Shown here: in pieces, positions 12,102 to 22,060 of the stretch
Layout of the letters: each line of letters opens with the position of its first letter
Position numbering within the stretch: the stretch's first letter is position 1
Assembly (NCBI RefSeq): GCF_029873635.1
Contig: NC_080418.1
Span: forward strand, 16,639,388 to 16,703,387
Direction: 5' to 3'
Origin: Malania oleifera
Lineage: Eukaryota; Streptophyta; Magnoliopsida; Santalales; Ximeniaceae
Length of the DNA: 64,000 bases
The notes under the pieces: model-generated
Databases searched by the model: none
What the model saw: the letters and a program-made list of their open reading frames with translations, nothing else
What the model was told of the DNA's origin: nothing
Program-made: the position numbers and the translations under genes

Positions 12102-14021
12102 TGGTTGATATCTTTGTTTGAGCACTTAGATTGAATACATCTTGTGATACAAAGATTGTAGTGTTCACACTCTCACGCACTGATTACAACGATAGTAAAT
12201 CTATTTGAGAGTAGACATCTTAAACCACACTGAGCTTACATATTATATCATACTGTGGTGTATGTGATATTGTGCGTATCTGGGTACACATCTGCTTTAC
12301 TTGAAAGCTTATTCATTGTACCATTTGATTGTATTTTAAATACTGTTGTATTTCCAGGCATGGGCCTGAAGAGGGAGATTAGCCTTGGAATAGTCCCGGA
12401 TCGGCTTAGACCCGATTAGGAAAGCTAGGTGCGTCGTCCTGTTAAAGCGTGTAGGTTGAGGTCAGCCCCACTAATTGACCTGGTTAAGGTTGAGGTCAGC
12501 CCTGTATTAATTTGACCTGGTTGTAAATGGTGACGCTCCACCCTTAAGTGAGCCTTGTGTGGAATCCTCGGGCTTGCGAGCTAGAGGCGGGGACGTAGGC
12601 ACAGTTGGCCGAACCCCGATAACATATCGTGTGTTCATTTACTTTTCCGCACTTTATATTTACCGCACATGTATGTTATGGGTGAATGATGCATTTGACT
12701 TAATTTCCACATTATATTTATCTACGCATTTGGAAATTGCATAGACTGACCTTAGGTTCAGTATATACTGTTGTTGGATAGATTAACCTAGGAGAAAAAG
12801 TTTTAAATTGCAATTCACCCCCCCCCCCCTCTTAGGAATACACCAATTCTAACAACGTGTCTCATCGACGAGAAAATACCAAGAGGCTGTTTTCTAAGTT
12901 CTGAGTTTCGTCAATGAGGAGTAGGCATTCATTGACGAATTTCCTTCTTGACCTCGTCAACGAAGTGCCGTGGTTCGTCGACGAAGGCCAGTGTATAAAT
13001 AGTCTAAACTTCATTTTTAGCAGGAATTTCATGCACAAAACACACACACACTCTCTCTCTCTCTCTCCTCATTTCGTTCCCTTCCCCATCTCTCTAAGTT
13101 TTCGGGTCGGATTCTCGCCGGTTCGATGATCTGAGGCTACCACGATGCTCCTGGGAAAGTTTTCTGCAAGTCTACTGGAGTGGATCGTTGGTGGGGCTTG
13201 TTTTGAATTTCATCCCAATCTCATGGTAAGGCATTTTATTTGGTGTTTGCCTTTTTCACAATTATAAAAAATGTAGTATACGAAGAAATACTAATGTTTT
13301 GTTCTGGGAGATGCGGTTTTTAGGATGTTGAGTGGGGAACCCTGCAAGTGTGGGACCAGATATAGAAAAAGGGGCTTTTCAGAAACTAGGTAAGGGAAAT
13401 ATGCTATGCTAGGAAATTTTAGCAGAGATACCAGAAATTTTATGTATATTTATATTTATACCAATTTATTATCCAGTTTTACAAATTATAAGTTTTAATA
13501 ATTGTGTGGCCTGAGTGGATGTTTACTTGATATAGAATTTATATAGTTTTTCCCAGAACATATCATGATTTACAGTATATACAGATGTAGACAGATATTT
13601 ATCAAACAAGTAATATAGTGTTTATTCATATCAGAGTATTACAGTTTTTATTCAAATCAGTATATTACAATAATTACAAGATGTCATGTTTCCTAATACC
13701 ATAACACTCAGATTATACAGATTATACAAACAAATTATACGGTCAGATTAGACAGACAGATTATACAGTCAGATATACAGTTATAGCAATAATACGCTAC
13801 AGTTATGTTCTGCAAATATACAGTATTTCCAGTACAATATTATAGTGTTATGGTTGTTTTGGAAACATGATGAAAACAATAGAAATATTATAGTAATTTA
13901 TATATACAGTATCAAATCCCTTATGAAATATTAAAGACAGATACAGATTACAGAGTACGGTACCGTTGCTATTTACATAATAGAGTGCAACTACATATCT
14001 CAGATAGTGTGTGGGTACTGT

Positions 14022-14395
14022 CAACCGCGCCCGGAGTGGATGCAGCTCCACAGCTTCTGGGTTGAGGGGGTTCGGTTTGACAAGGTAGTTTTTCCAGTTT
14101 TGTGCTTAGGAGTGGATGCAGCTCCCCAGCTTCTGGGTTGAGGGGGCCCGGTTTGACGAGGTAGTTTTTCTAGTTCCGTTGCTATTTACATAATAGAGTG
14201 CAACTACATATCTCAGATAGTGTGTGGGCACCGTGAACCGCGCCCGAAGTGGATGCAGCTCCCCAATTTCTGGGTTGAGGGGACCCGGTTTAACAAGGTA
14301 GTTTTTCCAGTTCCATGCTTAGGAGTGGATGCAGTTTGGTTGGACTGAGGATGGGTACAATGACTTACCTGGTAGGCCAACCAGAGTTAAGTCCC
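14022..14395 (+). repeat. Imperfect tandem block found only in the 3' LTR
   Basis: Blocks of the type GTGGATGCAGCTCCCCAG, TTCTGGGTTGAGGGG and GGTAGTTTTTCCAG recur three times, together with a repeat of the flanking GTTGCTATTTACATAATAGAG stretch. The 5' LTR goes from CCGTCAAC straight to TAAGTCCCGCC without these blocks. A related block in reverse lies at about 51010-51110 in another Gypsy LTR, so the block is ancestral to the family and variable between copies. Confidence 0.8.
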
Positions 14396-14889
14396 GCCTA
14401 CGGGCCACACAACCCTGTCATGAGGGGTCAAATCATGACATACAGATTTCCAGGGAAAAACACAGTTATGTATATGTATACAAATTGACAGTGTTTGATA
14501 AATATAGTATGATATTAGAAGTATGAAAAGCAGAAAACCAGATGATACAGTTATATTTTAAACTACAATGAATGTATGATATACTTTATACAGATTTACC
14601 GTCTTATGCAGTTTCATATATTATTATAATAGTTATGCAACTTGGTCGCCACACACTAGTAATAGTATATTTCCACTTACTAAGCGTCATCTCACCCTAT
14701 TATTTTAACATTTTTTTCAAGTGAGTCAGTTAGGCGAGCAGATTAGGGTCGCAGATAAAGTGACTTCTTGATTGCCTTACTTATAGGGTAAGTGTGTGAT
14801 GACACCCCAATTTTTACCGACCTTTCTTGAAAGTACCCGGTGTAATAAAAGTTGACTTCGAATCCTGAAAATCGGATGACCTTTTCTAA

Positions 14890-15180
14890 AAAGCCCGATC
14901 CTTTAAATTGAGTCCCGGTATTTTAAACTGAGTCCCTATGTTTTTAATCGAGTCCCAGTCTTTTTAATTGAGTTCCAGTATCTTAAATTGAGTCTCAGTA
15001 TCTCGAATTGAGTCTTTTAATCTTAAACTGAGTTCTATAATTTTTAGTTGAGTCCGAATTTTCAAACTAGGACATTCAAATTTTTGGAACGGAGTTTTAA
15101 ATGTTAAACTGAGTTTTTGAAATTTTGAACTAAGTTTTACTTTTTAAGTTCGGTCTTTTGATTTTAAATCGAGTATTGTC
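14890..15180 (+). repeat. About 20-bp degenerate tandem repeat (TTAAATTGAGTC type)
   Basis: Roughly a dozen diverged units of the form TTTTAAATTGAGTCCCAGTA lie near the 5' end of the Tat-like LTR. They are AT-rich and non-coding. Confidence 0.8.
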
Positions 15181-15428
15181 TTTCCGAGTCCGAGTCCTCC
15201 CAATTTTTGGGAATCAAGTTTTTGAAAAAAATTGAATCTCTATTTGAGGGAGCAAAATTGGACAATAAAAGAGAAGTACATAAAAAAATAATAACAAAGA
15301 AAAAACCCAAAATCACATGCATCAGCCAGGCTGCCCCATATTCCCTCCTGCCCAAACCGCCAAACCCCGGGAATAAAGGAACAGAATAATCAATCGATTT
15401 GGAAGAAGCATTCTGGCGCCAATGAACT

Positions 15429-15438
15429 CTCTATAAAG
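15429..15438 (+). promoter_or_regulatory. Putative TATA box of the Tat-like LTR
   Basis: CTCTATAAAGAGA at about 15427-15439 precedes a C-rich leader-like stretch. It would drive transcription rightward, antisense to the BAC2 fragment at 16191-16740. Confidence 0.45.
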
Positions 15439-16190
15439 AGAGCCTCAGCGCACACAGGGCGAGGGGGTGGCGTCCACTATTCACATTTCATTCTCCATCT
15501 CAGACTCCTTTCCAGTCTCGCTCTCACGACCACTCCCTGAGCTCGGCCATTCATTACTCCTATCCAATTTCCATCTTCCAGTACTCTCATCCTCCCATCT
15601 CTCGCGACCACCATCATCGCCATCACCACCTTCCACTCTCACAGCCAATACAGCACCTCACGGCCACAAGAGAAGTTCAACCACCTCACGGCCAATACAG
15701 GTAACCTCCGACCACTCTCCACTCATAGTCGTGAGTCTAACACATATTAAAACACACAAACCACAGAACACTCATTCACACAAACCCCCACCATGCACTC
15801 CCTTACTCCAGACCCAACTACAACACCCCACGAGCACCACCGAGCAGCGATGCCGCTAGGCCACCCTCGGCAACCCCCACCTTGAACTCCCCTATTCCTT
15901 AGCAACCACCACCTCCGCCTAGCAACGTTCATTCCCCATCTGCTCCAGCTGCTCCATCCTCTCTCAGCATCGTCTCCGCACCCTCACCAGCATCCGTGAG
16001 CCACTGCCTCAACGAACCAGCCACTATCATCAACAACACTGCCTCTGCAGCAGCAGTCCGTCAACCCGAGCACACAGCCTCTCTCGGACTCCCTCCGCTC
16101 CACGAACCACCAGCTCCTTCGCAGCGCCCGAACAGAGCCCTGCGGCACCACCTCACTCTGTGAAGCACAACAGACTTCTGGCCACTCCAC

Positions 16191-16740
16191 CAAGAACTTT
16201 AAAGTTATCTCATAAGCAACGAAAACAGCCCCATTCACTACAAATGCTCTAGAAACAGTTGTCCGCAATCCTCGCCACGGCACGCCGTAACCCTCCTCCC
16301 TCACACTCTTACGCAGGCAGTCGAATATGCTGCTGTATTTGGGTGGGGAAGATCTTGACTGAGCTTGGAGCCTGGTTTTTATAACATCCACAGGATAGCA
16401 GGAAACCCAACTAGCAACTCCTGCAAGCCCTCCTACAATCAGCATTGTTCTTAAGGTCTCTTTCACCACTCTTTCGACAGCCCGGGTGCATCTGCTCTCT
16501 CATGTATTCGTATGTCCAGAAGTAGAACCCATGAGCAGGAGAATCTCTGATGACTATGATTGTTAATCCGCGTTGAAGGTGAACTTTCACTAGTTCGACA
16601 GGGGTGAGCAAAAGGCTCTGCAAGGCCCCTGTTCCAATCCCCCCTAGGGCAACTCCTTTGTAAGAGGGAGGCTCTTCAGCTGCAACTGAGGAATCAAATG
16701 CTCGTGACAGCATTGCATAGATCTGGAAGACCATGGCATT
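16191..16740 (-). pseudogene. BAC2: Fragment of mitochondrial basic amino acid carrier BAC2
   Basis: The minus strand encodes the second half of a mitochondrial carrier family protein. It starts N-A-M-V-F-Q-I-Y, then E-P-P-S-Y-K-G-V-A-L-G-G and Q-S-L-L-L-T-P-V-E-L-V-K, then H-G-F-Y-F-W-T-Y-E-Y-M-R-E and H-P-G-C-R-K. In a second frame it continues L-R-T-M-L-I-V-G-G-L-A-G-V-A-S-W and C-Y-P-V-D-V-I-K-T-R-L-Q to A-F-V-V-N-G-A-V-F-V-A-Y-E. The P-x-D/E-x-V-K signatures are those of the carrier family, and the match by memory is to Arabidopsis BAC2, an inner-membrane arginine/ornithine carrier. Roughly the first 80 residues, about 30 residues after K-V-H-L-Q, and the normal C-terminus are missing, and one frame change lies near 16440-16469. 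The DNA just upstream (TTGCCTCTTATAG on minus, ending at 16741) looks like an intron 3' end, so genomic DNA rather than mRNA was captured. It is a non-functional host gene fragment inside an LTR. Confidence 0.85.
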
Positions 16741-16799
16741 CTATAAGAGGCAATAGAAAAATTAGTCTTGATCAGCTCACTGGAATGAATTTTTTGGTA

Positions 16800-17215
16800 A
16801 GAACTGCTGCACACATATACACACACTGTTTCACACACTAAAATTCGCACCACACACACTTATACACACACTGTTTCACAAGCTAAAATACGCACCACAC
16901 GCACTTACACACTATTTCACACACTAAAATAAGCACCACACGCACTTACACACACTATTTCACACGCTAAAATACACACACCCTGCCACACACAAAAAAA
17001 CACACAGTTTCACTACACACTGCCACACACACACAAAAAAACACACATTATTCCACAACACACACTGACACACTCACCGAAAACACACACAAATACACTG
17101 ATTCGCGCAACACCCACTCACACACACCTGCACACACACTGACTCACGCATCACCCGCTCACTGCACACACCTACATACATTGACCCATGCTACACCCAC
17201 TCACATACCCAAGCA
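16800..17215 (+). repeat. CA-rich imperfect repeats
   Basis: Diverged blocks built on ACACACTGTTTCACA and CACGCACTTACACAC recur about every 40-60 bp beside the captured BAC2 piece. They may derive from BAC2 intron DNA or have arisen in the LTR. Confidence 0.65.
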
Positions 17216-18728
17216 TCTCATGCATGCATGTCACACACATGCACTATGATATTTTATTTGCATTATTCTTGTATATATACTTACGATTATTGTACATTTA
17301 TAAAGACGTAAAAATTTTTAAAAAAGGAGGAAATTAGGAGAAAATTCCTAAAAATTTAAAATATACTGGCCTTGACCGGGCCTAAAATGGGTCGACCCTT
17401 CTTGGACCGGTTCTTCGCTGAACCGGTTGGGTCTTCTGAACTAGTATGAAATCGATTTAGCCCGTCATTTTATTTCTCATCTTCTTTTCCGTTTTTGCAG
17501 ATTTCGCCTTGATTTCCTTTTGTTATTTAAATGCTTCGGAAAAAACATTAAATCACAAAAATCATTGCATGTTGACTTGATTGGTCTCGACTAAGACCTT
17601 AAATTGGTTTCCCCCCCAAACCGATCAACGCGTGACCGACTTATTATTCCCGAAACCAGTTCACACTGGTCTTCTCCATTTCACTTGTATGTTGTTATTT
17701 ATGTACCCAGAAATTCCACAAAAATCACAAAAATTCTCAGAAATTCCCAAAAATATTTTCATGCTTTAATTTCTATTGATTTTATTTGTGTTATTTTTAA
17801 AGTTCGGGAAAAATATTGAAGAACCACAAAAATCTCAAAAAATGTTTTCACACTTTAGAAAAATCACAAAAATGTTATTTTAGGCACAGAAAATCATTTC
17901 CATCCCGAACAAATTTCAAAAACCTCCCAGAATAATATTTTCCTACTTAGAAAAACTTATAGATTTTCAAACCCCTGGGAGTGTATTTTCATAAACTATT
18001 TTCTTGATTTTCCTTCCCGATGATTGTAACAAGGGGTATGGACTCTTTGAAGTATGGGATTGCCCCGGTTCTGAGGGAATACTTATATAGTATTTTATTT
18101 TATGCATTTCTTCACACTTTTTGAAAGAAAGTAATTTTTCAAGGCTTATTAGATTTATTTTGGGATAATTTTTTATTAATCTGGTACTGTTCGTAAGAAC
18201 GGGCGTGTAGGGGATGCTAATACCTTCCCCTCGCGTAACCGTACTCCCGAATCCAACTCTGGTAACGCAGACCGATTCTACCCCTAACGAGGTAGCAATC
18301 AAATATTCTAACCACACTTCAAAAAGTTAGTGGTGACTCCATACACCATGTTTTCCACGAAAAAATATTTTTCAAAATCACACATCCATTTTTCCCTATT
18401 CACAATCGAACCCATTTTCGCCAGAGAATGGTTTTCTCTGGGCAAGGTCTGGGACGTCGGGACAATGTGTATAGAGTGTTGTGTTTTGGGATAAATGGTA
18501 CTGGTGAGAGATGTAAAAATGTAACTATGATTTGATAACACTGGTTTCTGGTATTGTATGTATATATAGTTGTATAACTTATGTTTTCTGCTGCATAGGT
18601 ATGTCTATTATGTACAGGAATACCTCAGTGCCCATCTGAGGTCTGAGATGCTATAGCAGGGATATCAGAGTAGTTTATGTGTTTTTATTTTTTTTAAAAT
18701 GGTGTAATTTTTGGATCGTTACAAAGAT

Positions 18729-20394
18729 ATTTCAAGTTGAGAATTTTAAGTTCAGCTCAATATGCATTTAGATAAAGCAATAAAGCATATGCACATTAAT
18801 CCTCTCCCCCTAAACCAAGAAGTATATCATTTTTCTAATTAATCTTCTCCCCCTATTGGCATCAGCGCAAGGATTAAGTTAAATGGAAACATTTTTTTTT
18901 TTAATTTTCTTAGCTTTAAAAGGATAACTCCCCCTTTTTGAAAAAACTTTCCTTTTTTTATTTTTTTTTTGTCATTTAAGCTCATACCATTGTAGACTAT
19001 GAAATATTTTTAAAAAATATCTCTCCCCCTTTTTATCTCAAAAAAAATTTCTCTCCCCCTTTAGATCTAAAATAATTTTGCTCTAGTACATTCCGAAAAG
19101 AAATGTAACCACAAAGATTAACCATACAAACTTTAATTATATCAATGCATTTTAAAACAAGATCATATGATTAACTCAAGAAACTTGTGGTAAAGCAATA
19201 TATTTTTCATTTAGTGTATTCAATAGGATCATCATAATTGAGTACATGCCACAAAAAGTTTAAAACACATCTAAGCATAAAATATTGGTGAGCATAATAA
19301 GATAGGAAATAATTTTCAGAAAGCTCCCCCTATGGGTTTGAATACTTGTTTAGATGAAATGAAATGCTTATATTTATTAATGATTAATTTCACTAATCAT
19401 ACCAAGCAGTATAAGCAATTATTCCTAATCTTTAGAACAACTATACTGGACATAAACTAATTCATTTCTCACAAGCAGTCAGTATAGTTTATCCCTTTTT
19501 GACCACATTAATTTGTATAACCAATAATAGTTTATGATACTAGATACTTACTATCCATTAAAGAGATTCAATTGTTTAACTCAATATGAATGGTAAGTTG
19601 TGGTGCTGCACTTGCATATGCATATGGACATAAGCAAAGTATGATCATGAGAACATCTAATTTATATAATCATGAAAGAGAGATGCTCCCCCTTAATTAT
19701 GCACTTATCATCGTCTTATGTCTTCTTCTTTTTTTTAAATCATTCTTCACAAGTTTAGCTGAGTGTTCTAAAATTTTCAATGATTTATACTTGGCTATAC
19801 CTACTTTGGCTTAGAGGACCAAAAAGTCATAAACAATTCTTCTTCAAGGTCATAAGTCTATATCACTTATTTTCTTATGGATCTCAACGCATAGGTTTCC
19901 TAGTCATTTGCATTTTCATATAGATTGAAAACTATTAAAAATAACTTAGCCATTCGAAATATTTAAAAAAAACTTTTAATAGATTTGATTGGAGGTTTAA
20001 GAGCTTGTGTAGTGAGATTGAACGAATACTCTTAACAATTAAATTATTATTTAAGTTCAGAAGAATATTCATGATGAGTGGACAATATTCAAAATGTTTC
20101 GTGCAAGCAAATATATCCAACTACTTAGGCACAGATCAATTTGAGAGAATATTAATTTTTGAATACTGCTCTTTGGGTATTTCTGATTATCCCACCATTG
20201 GATGGTATCCCACAAGTATGATCTCAATTTTAAGTAAGGGAATGAGCCAAGGATAGATGAATCTTTATCGGATATGATCACGGTATGGTAAATATTTCTT
20301 GTGGAGGAAATGACCTAATTATAAATCAAAATTAGGGAATTTTACATTTTAAGCACAAAGGGAATATTTATTAAAAATGTCTTGATAAACAATT
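18729..20394 (-). mobile_element. Sirevirus A 3' internal DNA, second piece
   Basis: This continues the sequence interrupted at 3220. It holds at least seven CTCCCCC(T) blocks, i.e. GGGGGAG on the minus strand (about 18805, 18845, 18928, 19022, 19052, 19325 and 19686). Repeated polypurine motifs upstream of the 3' LTR are a known Sirevirus hallmark. No protein domain was recognised. A 70-codon minus-strand frame at 20069-20281 has no family I can name. The right end at about 20394 is an abrupt junction with another element. Confidence 0.65.
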
Positions 20395-20640
20395 TGATTC
20401 CCTTACAACCAATCAGCTTCCTGTCCTTGGGCTTTTGAACCAACACCCAAGTGTTATTCTTATAAAGAGACTCCATCTCCTCAACCATGGCTCCAAGCCA
20501 ACTATCTAGTTCAAAACTCTGAACTGCTTCTTGAAAATTAGAAGGATCTCCACCACTAGTAATCAGAACAAATGCAACTAAGTCCTCAAACCTATACCTG
20601 ACTGGAGGCTTAACATTCCTCTTTTCTCTGCTAGTGGTTA
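20395..20640 (-). pseudogene. Copia D reverse transcriptase start (fossil)
   Basis: The minus strand reads R-Y-R-F-E-D-L-V-A-F-V-L, then W-L-G-A-M-V-E-E-M-E-S-L-Y-K-N-N-T-W and K-D-R-K-L-I-G-C-K, the block that opens Copia RVT_2 reverse transcriptase. The match ends at about 20395. Confidence 0.85.
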
Positions 20641-20799
20641 TCCCTGTAGGCTCATGTTTATCACCTATCTGAAAAATTTCCTAAGGAACTGTAGCATGTC
20701 GAACTGTATCCTGTGCAATAGAATCAACAATAGTAGTCTGAGTATTACCCATACCTAAATTCTGAATACTGTCCAGCTTACCCAAATAGGTACTCCTGC

Positions 20800-21199
20800 T
20801 AAATCAGACTCCACCTTCTGTGTCATAGGGTCCCACAATCGTTATCCCTTCACTCCTTCTTGGAAACCAAGAAATACACACTATTTGGACTTAGAGTCCA
20901 ACTTTGATCTTTCTTGTTCCTACATATGCACATATGATGGATAACCAAATATTCTCAACACAGAGTAATCTACTGGCTTACCTGTCCATACCTCCTCAGG
21001 AATCTTTGCATCAATAGTTGCAGAAGGAGACCTGTTTACCAAGTAGCATGTCATACTCACTGCTTCTACCTAGAATGCCTTAGGAAGATTAGCCTGAATC
21101 CTCATACATCTTGGCCTCTCTAGTAATGTTTTGTTCATCCTTTCAGCCACCCCATTCTGCTATGGCCCATGTGGAACTGTATAGTGCCTAGTGATCCCC
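20800..21199 (-). pseudogene. Copia D integrase, C-terminal part (fossil)
   Basis: The minus strand includes N-G-V-A-E-R-M-N-K-T-L near 21130-21160 and further right-to-left blocks for conserved integrase-to-RT linker sequence, including P-S-A-T-I-D-A-K-I-P-E-E and a G-K-P-V-D-Y stretch near 20960-21010. Confidence 0.75.
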
Positions 21200-21533
21200 A
21201 CTTTAATAAAAACCGGCTTCTCTCTAGTGAACCAAACACTTTGTTTTTTCTTTTTTTTTGTTACACCACTCCACCGCTAAATTACGTCAGCTACTACAAT
21301 AAGAATAAGACCCCATTCTGTGGAAGAAGATGCTCTGTGTTGCCATGTGAAAGACAAAAGAAAGACGAGAAGAACTTATGAGATTGAGTGACCGGGCAAC
21401 CATTTTTTTAATGAAGCCCGTATCTCAAAACACTAAGTTGTAGATTATCCTTTCCTCTTTCTCTAGAAATTTGAACCGAACAGAAGAAGTAGACTAAAAG
21501 CTTTGAGTTAAACGCCCAATTGTGCCCTATTAG
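21200..21533. other. Unidentified insert with 11-bp direct repeats
   Basis: An approximately 335-bp stretch sits in the middle of the Copia D integrase and has no similarity to it. The 11-mer TAGTGATCCCC occurs on both sides (21189-21199 and 21535-21545), consistent with a long target-site duplication of the kind made by LINE-type machinery, or with repair-mediated insertion. It contains T-rich runs near 21240-21260 and TTGAACCGAACAG near 21472, and its composition is less AT-rich than its surroundings. No protein or RNA gene was recognised. Organellar DNA or a reverse-transcribed RNA are possible sources. Confidence 0.5.
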
Positions 21534-21539
21534 TTAGTG

Positions 21540-22060
21540 ATCCCCTCTTCCTTCCAGTCTAGTCAATTGTTAGATCTTAGAAACTTCACCTGTTTTCCTA
21601 TTTGTTTCTCTACTTGAGTTTTCCATTACCTGAACTTACTGAATACCTCACTCCCGTGCTTCAGAAAATACACCCAAACTTTCTTAGAAAAGTCATCAAT
21701 AAATGAAACAAATTAAATAGCACCACTATAAGATTGTACCAGTACTGAATCCCATACATTTAAATGAATGTACTCTAGCACCTTCTTGCTCGTATGCTTT
21801 CTTGTTCTAAAACTCACCCTACACTGTTTACCAAACAAATGGTATTTACAAAACTTAAGATTACAACAAGTATTACCTCCCAGTAAGTTTCGCTTGTGCA
21901 GCTCTTGCAAACCATACTCACTCATGTGACCCAGCCTCATATGCCACAAAGTAGTATCATCTTTATTTTTATCTGAACAAGTACTAGTTGCAGCTCCACC
22001 TGTCACTGTGCTACCCACCAGAGTGTACAAATTGTTCCTCAGATGACCCTTCATTACAAC
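21540..22060 (-). pseudogene. Copia D gag-pre-integrase and integrase start (fossil)
   Basis: The minus strand reads L-R-N-N-L-Y-T-L-V-G-S-T-V-T-G-G-A, then L-W-H-M-R-L-G-H-M-S-E-Y-G-L and L-H-K-R-N-L-L, the GAG_pre-integrs domain of Tork-type Copia elements. Integrase core codons (F-I-D-D-F-S-K-K-V-W-V-Y-F) follow toward 21560. Confidence 0.88.

Larger units (their letters stand above)
10418..12854 (+). mobile_element. Solo Sirevirus LTR (family of element A)
   Basis: It begins TGTTGACC and ends TTCTAACA, with a perfect 5-bp target duplication ACGTG at 10413-10417 and 12855-12859. No internal region is present, so it is a solo LTR left by recombination. It shares termini, the GGTCGACC array, a TATA box (TATAAATA at about 11505), a Copia U5 block at about 12590-12640 and a poly-C run near 12820 with the LTR at 590-3121. 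Confidence 0.92.
14797..18464 (+). mobile_element. Tat/Ogre-like Gypsy solo LTR carrying a host gene piece
   Basis: It starts TGATGACACCCC and ends CGTCGGGACA, flanked by near-identical 5-bp repeats GTGTG (14792-14796) and ATGTG (18465-18469). Removing it restores the Tekay LTR sequence. The 3' part has the characteristic Tat/Ogre LTR end: GGGGATGCTAATACC at about 18211, CCTTCCCCTCGCG after it, and GTGGTGACTCC at about 18330. No second LTR or pol is seen, so a solo LTR is the simplest reading. The 3.67-kb length is normal for the lineage. The BAC2 fragment inside it is not. Confidence 0.75.
3221..18723 (+). mobile_element. Tekay/Del-type Gypsy (chromovirus) retrotransposon, broken
   Basis: This is a structurally traceable LTR retrotransposon inserted into Sirevirus A. 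The perfect 5-bp target duplication AAGAT lies at 3216-3220 and 18724-18728. The 5' LTR is 3221-5269, the internal region 5270-10271, and the 3' LTR 10272-18723, the last being enlarged by two later insertions. Internal order is gag, protease, reverse transcriptase, RNase H, integrase, chromodomain, which is the Gypsy order. The chromodomain and the >2-kb LTR point to the Tekay/Del lineage. By eye, about 9 differences in 200 bp separate the LTRs (about 4-5 percent), suggesting moderate age. It has many breaks and is not functional. Confidence 0.9.
10272..18723 (+). mobile_element. 3' LTR of the Tekay-type element, split by two insertions
   Basis: LTR DNA occupies 10272-10417, 12860-14796 and 18470-18723 and aligns in order with 3221-5269. 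The gaps are the Sirevirus LTR at 10418-12854 and the Tat-like LTR at 14797-18464. The terminus GTTACA at 18723 is followed by the AAGAT target duplication. It carries an extra repeated block (about 14022-14395) that is absent from the 5' LTR. Confidence 0.9.

Noticed and set aside
15467-15859. 130-codon S/P/T-rich frame
   Set aside because: It lies in the C-rich leader part of the Tat-like LTR and looks like low-complexity sequence, not a gene.
14797-18464. Reading the Tat-like segment as a complete small element with two LTRs
   Set aside because: No second copy of its start or end was found inside, so a solo LTR is simpler.
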